Origin: Winogradskyella sp. | Lineage (GTDB): Bacteria > Bacteroidota > Bacteroidia > Flavobacteriales > Flavobacteriaceae | Direction of reading: 5' to 3' | DNA length: 64,000 bases | Assembly: GCF_025210595.1 (NCBI RefSeq) | Contig: NZ_JAOARH010000044.1 | Coordinates: 1-64,000, forward strand | Part shown: positions 1 to 9,367 of the stretch, one piece after another | Position numbering within the stretch: the first letter of the stretch is position 1 | How the letters are laid out: each line of letters starts with the position of its first letter | Notes under the pieces: generated by a model | Database searches by the model: none | What the model was told of the DNA's origin: nothing | Seen by the model: only the letters and a program-made list of their open reading frames with translations | Made by a program: the position numbers and the translations under genes

Positions 1-39
1 AAAATGATTGGAGAAGAACGCGAAATTGTTGTGAAATGA
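1..39 (+). CDS. Possible 3' end of an upstream gene (partial)
   Basis: The first 36 bases read in frame without interruption and end at a TGA at 37-39. The tail they encode is charged (GEEREIVVK), as a soluble protein's C-terminus might be. Twelve codons are too few to identify a family or to exclude chance. About 120 bases of AT-rich sequence separate this from parE. Confidence 0.3.
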   Translation, partial: KMIGEEREIVVK

Positions 40-162
40 GTTGGTTTTAATGTTCTCAACAATAACAATAGTTTATTGTTAATTAATTTACTAAAACCGT
101 ATTTCTTTTTTTAAGCTATAGTAGTATATTAGCGTTCTATCTAAATTTTTGTCCTAATTTAT

Positions 163-2016
163 ATGGCGCAGCAGTCTAACTATACCGAAGAAAATATACG
201 TTCACTCGATTGGAAAGAACATATCCGAATGCGACCTGGTATGTATATCGGAAAATTAGGTGATGGTTCTTCGCCAGATGATGGTATATATATTCTTCTT
301 AAGGAAGTTCTTGATAACTCTATTGATGAGTTTGTTATGGGAGCTGGTAAGACCATTGAAATCTCAATTCAAGGAGAGCGTGTTACGGTTAGAGATTATG
401 GTCGTGGTATTCCGCTTGGTAAAGTTGTAGATGTAGTGTCTAAAATGAATACTGGTGGAAAGTACGATACCAAAGCTTTTAAAAAATCTGTAGGTCTTAA
501 TGGTGTTGGTACAAAAGCGGTAAATGCATTATCAACCTACTTTAGGGTAGAGTCTACTAGAGATAGTAAATCGGCTTCGGCAGAATTTGAGCAAGGTACG
601 CTTACCAATAAAGAAATGCTTGAGGAAACATCGCGAAGAAAAGGAACTAAAGTGTCTTTTATTCCAGATAAATCTATCTTTAAAAACTACAAATACCGAA
701 GCGAGTATGTTGTAAAAATGTTGAAAAACTATGTGTATCTCAATCCAGGATTAACTATAGTTTTTAACGGAGAAAAGTACTATTCTGAAAATGGGCTTAA
801 AGATTTACTATCTGAAAACATTACTGAATCTGATTTGTTATATCCAATAATTCATCTTAGAGGTGATGATATTGAAGTGGCAATAACGCACAGTAAAACG
901 CAGTATAGTGAAGAGTATCACTCTTTTGTAAATGGACAAAACACTACACAAGGTGGAACGCATTTATCGGCTTTTAGAGAAGCTATAGTAAAAACCATAA
1001 GAGAATTTTACGGCAAAAGTTATGATGCGTCAGATATTAGAAAATCTGTAGTTGCTGCTATTGCCATTAAAGTTATGGAACCTGTTTTTGAGAGTCAGAC
1101 CAAAACAAAATTAGGTTCAACAGATATGGGAGGAGATTTACCAACGGTAAGAACCTACATTAATGATTTTGTAAAACGATTTTTAGATAATTTTTTACAT
1201 AAAAATCCAGATACTGCCGAGAAAATACAACGCAAGATTCTTCAGGCAGAACGCGAAAGAAAAGAACTTTCAGGCATACGAAAACTAGCTAAGGAGCGCG
1301 CTAAAAAAGCTAATCTTCACAATAAAAAGTTACGCGATTGTCGTATTCATTTTGGTGATACAAAAAAGGATGGCTATTTAGATACCACTTTGTTTATTAC
1401 TGAGGGTGATTCGGCATCTGGTAGTATTACAAAGTCCAGAAATGTAAATACACAAGCCGTTTTTAGTTTAAAAGGGAAACCTTTGAATTCTTATGGGTTA
1501 AGTAAAAAGATTGTTTATGAAAATGAAGAATTCAATCTATTACAAGCTGCTTTAAATATTGAAGAATCTATTGAGGATTTAAGATATAACAACATTGTTA
1601 TAGCAACCGATGCTGATGTTGATGGTATGCATATTAGATTGTTGTTAATTACGTTCTTTTTGCAATTCTTTCCTGAAGTAATTAAAGAAGGGCATTTGTA
1701 TATCTTACAGACACCATTGTTTAGAGTGAGAAATAAAAAAGAAACAATTTATTGCTATTCAGATGAAGAACGTAAAAGTGCTATTAATAAACTGAAACCA
1801 AAACCAGAAATCACACGATTTAAAGGTTTGGGTGAAATTTCTCCAGATGAGTTTAAGCATTTTATAGGTGATGATATCCGTTTAGATCCTGTAATGTTAG
1901 ATAAAGACATGTCTATTGAAGAGTTGTTGTCTTTCTATATGGGAAAAAACACACCTTCTCGTCAAGAATTTATTATAGAAAACTTAAAAGTAGAATTAGA
2001 TATTGTTGAGGAATAA
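163..2016 (+). CDS. parE: DNA topoisomerase IV subunit B (ParE)
   Basis: This is the ATPase subunit of topoisomerase IV, which decatenates daughter chromosomes together with ParC. The GHKL ATPase motifs are clear: EVLDNSIDE at residues 48-56, DYGRGIPLG at 78-86 and [10 protein letters not shown] at 111-120. The TOPRIM domain follows, with ITEGDSASG (the acidic residue is E414) and the metal-binding DADVD at 483-487. At 617 residues it has the short form expected of ParE, without the long insertion of Proteobacterial GyrB. The pairing with a parC gene 1.4 kb downstream on the same strand supports ParE over GyrB. The first ATG was chosen because the protein starts just before the conserved region [15 protein letters not shown]. 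Confidence 0.96.
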   Translation: MAQQSNYTEENIRSLDWKEHIRMRPGMYIGKLGDGSSPDDGIYILLKEVLDNSIDEFVMGAGKTIEISIQGERVTVRDYGRGIPLGKVVDVVSKMNTGGKYDTKAFKKSVGLNGVGTKAVNALSTYFRVESTRDSKSASAEFEQGTLTNKEMLEETSRRKGTKVSFIPDKSIFKNYKYRSEYVVKMLKNYVYLNPGLTIVFNGEKYYSENGLKDLLSENITESDLLYPIIHLRGDDIEVAITHSKTQYSEEYHSFVNGQNTTQGGTHLSAFREAIVKTIREFYGKSYDASDIRKSVVAAIAIKVMEPVFESQTKTKLGSTDMGGDLPTVRTYINDFVKRFLDNFLHKNPDTAEKIQRKILQAERERKELSGIRKLAKERAKKANLHNKKLRDCRIHFGDTKKDGYLDTTLFITEGDSASGSITKSRNVNTQAVFSLKGKPLNSYGLSKKIVYENEEFNLLQAALNIEESIEDLRYNNIVIATDADVDGMHIRLLLITFFLQFFPEVIKEGHLYILQTPLFRVRNKKETIYCYSDEERKSAINKLKPKPEITRFKGLGEISPDEFKHFIGDDIRLDPVMLDKDMSIEELLSFYMGKNTPSRQEFIIENLKVELDIVEE

Positions 2017-2023
2017 TTTTTAT

Positions 2024-2890
2024 ATGACACGATTAATTATTGTCTTGGTATTTATTTTATTTCCTTGTGTAATGTTTTCGCAATATGAAAAGTTAGCATC
2101 AGACTCTGTGTCTATTGATAACATTGAGAATGCTAAAGATTTTATAACAGATATTTATAAGAGTAAAGTTAAACCTAAATTATCGAGTAAAGAAGCAACT
2201 GTCTATTTTAAGAAAATATATAAAGAAACCGATATTGTTAAGATTGCTAAAAGATTTGATGAGTATTATGGTGAGGTTGTTTCGATTGATTTTAAGGAGG
2301 TTCTTATTGATAATGACATAAAATGGTTACGATTTAAAGTAGCTCGTAGTGAAGCTGATCGACTTTTTGAAATACGAGTTGGGCTTAATGAAAAAGGCAA
2401 ATATGTTAGCCTTGCTAATAAACGTTTTTGGAGTGATGAATTTTTTGGTTTTAATGAAACACCACCTTTAAAGAATATAGATACCTCTAATATAGAGTTA
2501 AGTTTAAAAAAACACAACTATCAATTTGCGTATCAGTCTTATAAGAAATGCCATAAAGATTCTTTGTTTAAAGTAAATGAAACCAATACGGTTTTAAGAG
2601 CTTTAAAGTCTAACTTTAATGAACGTCAATTAAAAGAATGTGATTCTATAAAGGGAAAGAATGGTAATCTAGAAGATATGATTTTTCAACAGGTTTTATC
2701 AGATAGTATTTTCACAAAAGTTTATAGGTATAAAGCATTTTTTGGTGATTTAAAGAAACCATCAGAAATTAGAATTTACACAAATTTAAAAGATAAGTAT
2801 AAAGGTGTATTTGTAATAGATGTTTGGTATGATAAATATTATAATTTTAAAAGAGCTATTGAGAAATCAAGAAATTTATTAGGGAACTAA
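2024..2890 (+). CDS. Secreted protein of unknown function between parE and parC
   Basis: I do not recognise this 288-residue protein. It begins with a type I signal peptide (MTRLIIVLVFILFPCVMFSQ, likely cut after the SQ), so it should act in the periplasm or outside. The remainder is lysine-rich, soluble and mixed alpha/beta in appearance, with no lipobox and no further membrane segment. The ATG at 2024 is preferred over an in-frame TTG at 2003 because it gives a clean signal peptide and leaves a short gap after the parE stop (2016). Its position suggests co-transcription with parE and parC, but a periplasmic protein has no obvious part in decatenation, so the linkage may only reflect shared expression. 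Confidence 0.8.
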   Translation: MTRLIIVLVFILFPCVMFSQYEKLASDSVSIDNIENAKDFITDIYKSKVKPKLSSKEATVYFKKIYKETDIVKIAKRFDEYYGEVVSIDFKEVLIDNDIKWLRFKVARSEADRLFEIRVGLNEKGKYVSLANKRFWSDEFFGFNETPPLKNIDTSNIELSLKKHNYQFAYQSYKKCHKDSLFKVNETNTVLRALKSNFNERQLKECDSIKGKNGNLEDMIFQQVLSDSIFTKVYRYKAFFGDLKKPSEIRIYTNLKDKYKGVFVIDVWYDKYYNFKRAIEKSRNLLGN

Positions 2891-2929
2891 ATTTTGTTTT
2901 TATATTAATGAACAATAGAGAGAAAACAT

Positions 2930-3400
2930 ATGAGAACAGATAACCGAAACATTAAAAATACTGTAGTTTCTATTTATTTTATACTCATTGTGTTTGGTTT
3001 GCTATTAGCAACAGTATTTAAATCTTTAGAATTTGTAGATAGTACATTTTTTATTTTTATGGGTTTGTTTGTTGTGTTGGTGTTGTTTCATTCTATAGCA
3101 GGTTATTTTGAATATGATAGTGATGGTGCTAAAATTGTAATACTCAATAAAGGACTTATTCTAACAGAATATATCAATTACAGAGAAAATAAGATTGAAT
3201 TTTCTAGAAACCAACTTATTGGTTATAAAATAAATGATTACATTCTCTATAAGTCTTTAGTCGTGTTGATTAAGACTTATGAAGGGAAACAAGTAAAAGG
3301 ATGCTTTAATGTTACACTTCTTAAAAGAAAGAAGATGAAATATGTAAAGCAGTCCTTAAAAAAAACACTAAAAGAAAACATAAAGCGAAAACAAGGATAG
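2930..3400 (+). CDS. Small inner-membrane protein, unknown function
   Basis: This 156-residue protein has two hydrophobic helices in its N-terminal third (about residues 9-27 and 34-56). A basic soluble domain of roughly 100 residues, probably cytoplasmic and rich in Lys, follows. The layout resembles small bacterial PH-like membrane proteins, but I see no diagnostic motif and assign no function. Its TAG stop at 3398-3400 is directly followed by the parC ATG at 3401, so the two are probably translationally coupled. Confidence 0.75.
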   Translation: MRTDNRNIKNTVVSIYFILIVFGLLLATVFKSLEFVDSTFFIFMGLFVVLVLFHSIAGYFEYDSDGAKIVILNKGLILTEYINYRENKIEFSRNQLIGYKINDYILYKSLVVLIKTYEGKQVKGCFNVTLLKRKKMKYVKQSLKKTLKENIKRKQG

Positions 3401-6085
3401 ATGGTAGAAGAAAGTGATGAGTTGCTAAATGAAGACAATGGTAGTCAGGAGACGATTACCAAGGTTACCGGAATGTATAAAGACTGGTTCTTAGATTATG
3501 CCTCTTATGTAATCTTAGAACGTGCAGTGCCAGCTATTGAAGATGGTTTTAAACCTGTGCAGCGTCGTATTATGCACTCTATGAAAGACTTAGATGATGG
3601 TCGTTATAACAAGGTTGCTAATATAGTAGGCCATACCATGCAATATCATCCACATGGAGATGCAAGTATAGCAGATGCTATGGTGCAAATAGGTCAGAAA
3701 GACTTATTGATAGATACTCAAGGAAACTGGGGAAATATACTTACAGGAGATCGTGCAGCTGCATCTCGTTATATTGAAGCGCGTTTATCTAAATTCGCTT
3801 TAGATGTAGTTTATAATCCTAAAATAACGGAATGGCAAGCTTCTTATGATGGTAGGCGTAAAGAGCCAATTAATTTACCAGTAATGTTTCCGCTGCTTTT
3901 GGCGCAAGGCGGTGAAGGTATTGCGGTAGGACTTTCAACTAAAATATTACCTCATAATTTTATAGAGCTTATAGATGCTTCCGTAAAGCATTTAAAAGGC
4001 AAACGATTTACAATATTGCCAGATTTTCCAACTGCTGGTATTGCTGATATATCTAATTATAATGATGGCATGCGTGGTGGAAAGGTACGTGTACGTGCAA
4101 AAATTTCGCAACGCGACAAAAATGCACTTGTAATTACTGAGATTCCTTTTGGTACTACAACATCTTCTTTGATAGATTCTATCTTAAAAGCGAATGATAA
4201 AGGGAAAATTAAAATCAAGCGCATAGAGGATAATACAGCGGCTGAAGTAGAGATTTTAATTCATTTACCATCAGGTTTATCTCCAGATAAAACTATTGAT
4301 GCGTTATATGCATTCACAAATTGTGAAACGTCTATTTCTCCATTGGGTTGTGTTATTGAGGATAACAAACCATTTTTTGTTGGTGTCTCAGAGATGTTGC
4401 GTCGTTCAACAGATAATACGGTTCAGCTTTTAAAGCAGGAGCTCGAAATTAAACTCGGAGAGTTTGAAGAGCAATGGCATTTTGCTTCGCTTGAGCGTAT
4501 TTTTATAGAGAATAGAATCTATCGCGATATTGAAGAAGAAGAAACTTGGGAAGGAGTTATAAGTGCAATAGATAAAGGGCTTGCTCCTCATGTTAAGCAT
4601 TTAAAGCGAAAAGTAACCGAAGAAGATATTGTTCGTTTAACCGAAATTAGAATCAAGCGTATTTCTAAATTCGATATAGATAAAGCACAGCAAAAGATTG
4701 ATGCCTTAGAAGATCAGATCGCTGAGGTTAAACATCATTTAGCAAATCTTATAGAATATGCAGTTGCATATTTTGAAAGATTAAAGAAAGATTATGGGGA
4801 AGGAAAGGAGCGTAAAACCGAATTACGAGTTTTTGAAGACGTAGATGCTACAAAAGTGGTGATAAGAAACACTAAACTTTATGTAAATAGAGATGAAGGA
4901 TTTATAGGAACATCGCTAAGACGTGATGAATATGTATGTGATTGTAGTGATATAGATGATATTATTGTTTTTACCAAAGACGGTAAGATGATGGTAACCA
5001 GAGTAGATTCTAAAACCTTTGTTGGTAAAAATATCATTCATGTTGCGGTATTTAAGAAAAAAGATAAGCGCACCATTTATAATATGATTTATCGCGATGG
5101 TAAAGGAGGTCCTTCCTATGTTAAGCGTTTTGCTGTAACGAGTATAACCAGAGACAGAGAGTACGATTTAACTAATGGAAACAAGAGCTCTTCGATGTGG
5201 TATTTCTCAGCGAATCCAAATGGAGAAGCAGAAGTCGTTACAGTTATGTTGCGACAAGTGGGAAGTATTAAGAAATTGAAATGGGACTTAGATTTTGCAG
5301 ATATTCTCATCAAAGGAAGGTCTTCAAAAGGAAACCTGGTTACTAAGTATTCTATAAAGCGTATAGAGCTTAAGGAAAAAGGTGTTTCTACATTAAAACC
5401 TCGCAAAATATGGTTTGATGAGGCTGTACAACGTCTTAATGTTGATGAACGTGGTGAATTAATTGGTGAATTTAGAGGTGAAGATCGTTTGCTGGTAATT
5501 ACACAATCAGGAATTGTAAAAACGCTTATGCCAGAATTGACGATTCATTTTGATAGTGATATGATAGTTTTAGAAAAATGGGTGCCTAAAAAACCTATTT
5601 CGGCTATTTACTATGATGGAGAAAAAGAACGTTATTATGTAAAACGTTTTTTAATTGAGCATGAAGGAAAAGAGGAAACTTTTATATCAAGTCATGCTAA
5701 TTCTCAATTAGAGATTGTGTCTACAGATTGGAGGCCAATGGCAGAAGTAGAATTCACAAAAGAGAGAGGTAAAGATCGTAAACCTAACATGGAGGTTGAT
5801 CTTGAACAATTCATTGCGGTAAAAGGTATTAATGCTCTTGGAAATCAATTGACTAAAGAAAAAATAAATCAAATTAATTTATTAAATCCGTTGCCGTTTG
5901 AAGCGCCCGAAGAAGTGCATGCAGATGAGCTAGAAGTTGTGGGTGAAGAAACGGTTTCTGTAGATTTAGAGGTTAATAAAAATACTGAAGAATCAGAGAA
6001 GTCTAGCGAAAATTCATCTTGTAATAATGAAGGAAATGGTGGTGATTTAGATGTTGATGATTCTGGTCAGGTAACTTTATTTTAG
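3401..6085 (+). CDS. parC: DNA topoisomerase IV subunit A (ParC)
   Basis: This is the DNA-cleaving subunit of topoisomerase IV. The breakage-reunion domain starts near residue 20 (DWFLDYASYVILERAVP, then DGFKPVQRRI) and carries the catalytic tyrosine Y124 in AASRYIEARLS. A long coiled region (about 430-480) precedes the C-terminal beta-pinwheel. At 894 residues it is longer than the enterobacterial protein (about 750). The extra length lies partly in an acidic, serine/asparagine-rich tail ending in SGQVTLF. The start abuts the stop of the preceding membrane gene. The stop overlaps by four bases the stop of the convergent SGNH gene. In the quinolone-determining loop HPHGDASIADAM, Ala88 stands where E. 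coli ParC has Ser80. Confidence 0.96.
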   Translation: MVEESDELLNEDNGSQETITKVTGMYKDWFLDYASYVILERAVPAIEDGFKPVQRRIMHSMKDLDDGRYNKVANIVGHTMQYHPHGDASIADAMVQIGQKDLLIDTQGNWGNILTGDRAAASRYIEARLSKFALDVVYNPKITEWQASYDGRRKEPINLPVMFPLLLAQGGEGIAVGLSTKILPHNFIELIDASVKHLKGKRFTILPDFPTAGIADISNYNDGMRGGKVRVRAKISQRDKNALVITEIPFGTTTSSLIDSILKANDKGKIKIKRIEDNTAAEVEILIHLPSGLSPDKTIDALYAFTNCETSISPLGCVIEDNKPFFVGVSEMLRRSTDNTVQLLKQELEIKLGEFEEQWHFASLERIFIENRIYRDIEEEETWEGVISAIDKGLAPHVKHLKRKVTEEDIVRLTEIRIKRISKFDIDKAQQKIDALEDQIAEVKHHLANLIEYAVAYFERLKKDYGEGKERKTELRVFEDVDATKVVIRNTKLYVNRDEGFIGTSLRRDEYVCDCSDIDDIIVFTKDGKMMVTRVDSKTFVGKNIIHVAVFKKKDKRTIYNMIYRDGKGGPSYVKRFAVTSITRDREYDLTNGNKSSSMWYFSANPNGEAEVVTVMLRQVGSIKKLKWDLDFADILIKGRSSKGNLVTKYSIKRIELKEKGVSTLKPRKIWFDEAVQRLNVDERGELIGEFRGEDRLLVITQSGIVKTLMPELTIHFDSDMIVLEKWVPKKPISAIYYDGEKERYYVKRFLIEHEGKEETFISSHANSQLEIVSTDWRPMAEVEFTKERGKDRKPNMEVDLEQFIAVKGINALGNQLTKEKINQINLLNPLPFEAPEEVHADELEVVGEETVSVDLEVNKNTEESEKSSENSSCNNEGNGGDLDVDDSGQVTLF

Positions 6086-7029
6086 TTGAAATAATTTTTT
6101 AGTTCTTTTTGTAAAAATTCTGAAAATACTTTTGCTCCTTTTTCAGAGAGGTGAGTTTTATCTTTCCAATAAGAAGAGTTATTGATCTTGTTTTCTTTGT
6201 AGAGATTCGTATAATCTATGTAAGTAAGGCCTAATTGTTTCATTATATCATTTAAAACTTTATTATCTCCTTCGCAAGGATCATTGTATGATGGTGAAGT
6301 GATAAAAATAAAGGTCTTATTTTTAGAGTTTTCAATGTATGATTTTATGGTTCTTAGGTATTCTAAAGCAATAGTGTTTACTTGATAATTATTTAAGCAA
6401 TTGACAGAGTTGTCTTTCAATAATAGGGCATCTCGCATAGATTTTTGAGATTCACTTACTTTTATTGGATCGTAGCCATTGTAAGTTTTGTAATTATAAC
6501 TTGGCTTAAAGTAATTTTTTAGGATACCTATGGCGTTTCCGTTATAATTAATGCTGTAGTAAAAGTGTTGTATTGGTGATATTTGCTTAGATTTATTTAA
6601 TGCTTTAGTGATATTTTCATTTCTATTAAATTTAGTTTTTAATCCTCTAATATCAGATCCTTCATAAGAATTGTCAAAAAAATTCTTAGTATCTATATGT
6701 ACTAAGATTAACTGTGGTTTATTTTTGTTAAGTGTGTTTATAAGTGTGCTGCTATAGGCTATCCCTGTGCCATCTACTCCCATATTATAGCCCTTGGTGC
6801 TAAATAAGTCCATGTCGATATGGTGATTAGCTCTAGAATTACCAAATACTAAAAAATTAGTCGAATCTTTAATTGCAAGAAACTGGTTTAGCTTACCTAT
6901 AGATTGTCCTGTCATTACTTTATCGCTAATTGTATTTAGCCCAAGGAATACAATTTTATCAATAGTAAAACTTATCACTACAGTAAGTAATATAATTTTT
7001 AGGATATTTTTTAGTGTTTTTGAATTCAT
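6082..7029 (-). CDS. SGNH-like protein paired with an MBOAT O-acyltransferase
   Basis: This 315-residue protein has one N-terminal membrane anchor (about residues 7-25) and an extracytoplasmic domain. The domain carries an SGNH-type nucleophile block (FGNSRANHHID) near residue 60 and a late DKTH block that fits the Asp-x-x-His pair. Such proteins (AlgJ/AlgX/DltD-like) take an acyl group from a partner MBOAT protein and place it on a polymer. The MBOAT gene lies two bases upstream on the same strand, so they form a two-gene module. The substrate is unknown; the large polysaccharide locus 7 kb away is a candidate. Confidence 0.75.
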   Translation of the reverse strand: MNSKTLKNILKIILLTVVISFTIDKIVFLGLNTISDKVMTGQSIGKLNQFLAIKDSTNFLVFGNSRANHHIDMDLFSTKGYNMGVDGTGIAYSSTLINTLNKNKPQLILVHIDTKNFFDNSYEGSDIRGLKTKFNRNENITKALNKSKQISPIQHFYYSINYNGNAIGILKNYFKPSYNYKTYNGYDPIKVSESQKSMRDALLLKDNSVNCLNNYQVNTIALEYLRTIKSYIENSKNKTFIFITSPSYNDPCEGDNKVLNDIMKQLGLTYIDYTNLYKENKINNSSYWKDKTHLSEKGAKVFSEFLQKELKNYFN

Positions 7030-7031
7030 AC

Positions 7032-8435
7032 CTAAAATTGAAAATAAATAAAGTTTTCAGCAGTTGAATAGAATAAGCAAAGTAATATTATAATTACCGA
7101 GGCTATAATTGAAAGGTGTGTGACGCTAAGCTTAGTGCCATAATCTTCAAGAGGTACATTAGATTTAAAAATCTTTAAATCTATTAAAAGACCTAATGAC
7201 ATTAAAAAAAGGGCATTAACAAAGGCATTTGAGTCTCCAATAAATAATAACCCAAAATCCAAGGTAAACCATTTGCTTATTATAGACCAAGCAGAATCAA
7301 AATCTACTGCTCTAAAAAAGACCCAGGCGATTAATACCACAATAAACGTGTATATATATCCAAAAGCATTAAAGGTTTTTATTTTAAGTGTAGAAAAGGT
7401 GTATTTTTCCATGCTTAGAAATAGCCCATGAATACCACCCCAAATCACGAAATTCCAAGAACTACCGTGCCATAAACCACCAAGCAACATAGTCAATATA
7501 AGGTTTCTATAAGTAATAACAATGCCTTTTCTGTTTCCGCCTAAGGAAATATATAAATAGTCTCTTAGCCAGAATGATAAAGACATGTGCCATCGTCTCC
7601 AAAATTCAGTTAGTGTTTTGGAAAAGTATGGAAAATTAAAGTTTCGATTAAAATTAAAGCCAAATAATTTGGCACTTCCTATCGCTATATCAGAATACCC
7701 AGAGAAATCAAAATAGATTTGAAATGCATAAAAAATAGTTGCTAAAAGTAGTGTGGATCCATTATGTATATCTTGATTGGCATATACAGAATCTACATAT
7801 ACACCAAGATTATCTGCAATTGCTATTTTTCTAAATAAACCAATGAATATTTGAAAAACACCTGTTTTTAATAAGATAGTATCTAGTGAACGTTTTTTTT
7901 CTATTTGAGGTATTAGGTTTGAAGCTCTTTCGATTGGGCCTGCAACCAGTTGAGGAAATAAGCTTACAAAAGTGAAAAAAGCGACAATATCTTTGCAGGG
8001 TTTTATTTTTTTTCTGTAGATATCTATACTGTAACTTAGTGTTTGGAAGGTATAGAAGCTAATACCAACAGGTAAAATAATATTTAGTGTTAAGTCATTA
8101 ACTTCCCAACCTATAGCAGACATTGTACTAGCAAAAGAGTCTGCAAAGAAATTATAGTATTTAAAAACAGCTAATAGCCCAAGGTTAGAGCATAGGCTTA
8201 TCAGTAGCCATTTTTTCTTATTTTTTTGTTCTGCTTCAATTTTTTGACCTACATAATAATCTAAGAAGGAGCTAAAAACAATTAAAGATAAAAATCTATA
8301 ATCCCACCAACCATAAAACACATAACTCGCTATAAGCAGTAGTACATTTTGGTTCTTGTAATTAGATTTTAGTAGCCAATATAAAATGAAGACTATAGGT
8401 AGAAAAATAAGATATTCAATCGAGTTAAAAAGCAT
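7032..8435 (-). CDS. MBOAT family O-acyltransferase (AlgI-like)
   Basis: This is a 467-residue multi-spanning membrane protein with the typical MBOAT/AlgI sequence blocks. These are WRRWHMSLSFWLRDYLYISLGG around residue 280, with GGLWHGSSWNFVIWGG containing the invariant membrane-embedded histidine, and the early block FVSLFPQLVAGPIERA. These enzymes move acyl groups across the inner membrane to a periplasmic SGNH partner, here the gene two bases downstream. It starts MLFNSIE, as does the second MBOAT at 28726-30159, so the two are paralogues. A TAAGTTTG box 36 bases upstream could be its promoter. Confidence 0.9.
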   Translation of the reverse strand: MLFNSIEYLIFLPIVFILYWLLKSNYKNQNVLLLIASYVFYGWWDYRFLSLIVFSSFLDYYVGQKIEAEQKNKKKWLLISLCSNLGLLAVFKYYNFFADSFASTMSAIGWEVNDLTLNIILPVGISFYTFQTLSYSIDIYRKKIKPCKDIVAFFTFVSLFPQLVAGPIERASNLIPQIEKKRSLDTILLKTGVFQIFIGLFRKIAIADNLGVYVDSVYANQDIHNGSTLLLATIFYAFQIYFDFSGYSDIAIGSAKLFGFNFNRNFNFPYFSKTLTEFWRRWHMSLSFWLRDYLYISLGGNRKGIVITYRNLILTMLLGGLWHGSSWNFVIWGGIHGLFLSMEKYTFSTLKIKTFNAFGYIYTFIVVLIAWVFFRAVDFDSAWSIISKWFTLDFGLLFIGDSNAFVNALFLMSLGLLIDLKIFKSNVPLEDYGTKLSVTHLSIIASVIIILLCLFYSTAENFIYFQF

Positions 8436-8470
8436 TAACTGAGAGTTTTATAGATTTGGGTTCTTGAAAA

Positions 8471-8478
8471 CAAACTTA
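8471..8478 (-). promoter_or_regulatory. Candidate -7 promoter box for the MBOAT/SGNH pair
   Basis: Read on the minus strand this is TAAGTTTG, a match to the Bacteroidota -7 consensus TAnnTTTG. It lies 36 bases upstream of the MBOAT start in the 141-base gap after the TerC gene. No convincing -33 TTG was seen, so this is suggestive only. Confidence 0.35.
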
Positions 8479-8576
8479 TTAAAGTTTTCGAAATATAGAA
8501 AAACCGATTTCCTTAGCATAAAAACGCTCAAAATTTTAGCTAAGTGGATTGAAAATAACGTTCTATGGCTTTTATA

Positions 8577-9362
8577 TTACTTCTTTTTAGCAGTTTTAAA
8601 GTTTAAGAATTCTACAAAAAGCGAAAATGCAATTGCAAAATATAAATACCCTTTTGGTATAGCTCCAACCGATTTTCCGAAAAATTCTGTGTGCGATAGG
8701 TGAGCAGCTTCAGTAATTAACATGAAACCAATAAGGATTAAAAAAGCCAAGCCTAAAATCTGCATACTTGGATTGCGGTCTATAAATTTACGAATAGGAT
8801 TTGCAAAACCTATCATAACAATAATAGATATTACTACCGCAATAATCATTAAAACCAATGTGTAGTTGGTGTTTGGGTGAAGACCATTGGTCATACCAAC
8901 AGCGGTTAATATAGAATCTACAGAGAAAATAAAGTCAATAATCAGGATTTGAGTTATAGCTTGTGACAGCGATTTTATAACTTTAGACTTCATGCCATCT
9001 TCATCGTGTTTTGGGTCTTCTACTTTTTCTCTAATTTCAGAAGTACTTTTGTAAATAAGAAATAAGCCACCTGCAAAGAGAATAATAGCTTGCCAGCTTA
9101 ATGCTATATTAAACCAATCTGATTTATACGTGTAAAAAGGTTCACTTAAGCCAATGAGGAATGAAACAAAAAATAGTAAAATAACACGTTGCACCATGGC
9201 AAGAATCAAACCAATGTTGGTTGCCTTGTTTCTCTGATGCTCGGGTAATTTGTTTGCTGCTATTGATATAAAAACAATATTATCTATACCAAGAATAATC
9301 TCTAAAAAGGTTAGCGTTAATAGCGCCATTATAGCATCAGAGGTGAATAAAAAATCAAGCAT
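8577..9362 (-). CDS. TerC family integral membrane protein
   Basis: This 261-residue membrane protein has about seven hydrophobic segments. Its first helix holds the TerC signature LTFLEIILGIDNIVFIS and a second charged helix holds IDFIFSVDSILTAVGM. The paired acidic residues within these helices are typical of the family. TerC relatives (Alx, YjbE/MeeF-type) export manganese or supply metals to secreted enzymes. I infer a metal-transport role without knowing the ion. A lysine-rich stretch separates the two halves (residues about 105-125). It follows the small lipoprotein gene by five bases. No manganese riboswitch was recognised upstream. Confidence 0.88.
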   Translation of the reverse strand: MLDFLFTSDAIMALLTLTFLEIILGIDNIVFISIAANKLPEHQRNKATNIGLILAMVQRVILLFFVSFLIGLSEPFYTYKSDWFNIALSWQAIILFAGGLFLIYKSTSEIREKVEDPKHDEDGMKSKVIKSLSQAITQILIIDFIFSVDSILTAVGMTNGLHPNTNYTLVLMIIAVVISIIVMIGFANPIRKFIDRNPSMQILGLAFLILIGFMLITEAAHLSHTEFFGKSVGAIPKGYLYFAIAFSLFVEFLNFKTAKKK

Positions 9363-9367
9363 AGTAA

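Noticed and set aside
8464..8703. Plus-strand open frame of 79 codons after the MBOAT gene start
   Set aside because: Half of it is antisense to the end of the TerC gene, the composition is that of random AT-rich sequence, and the intergenic half holds a candidate minus-strand promoter box instead.
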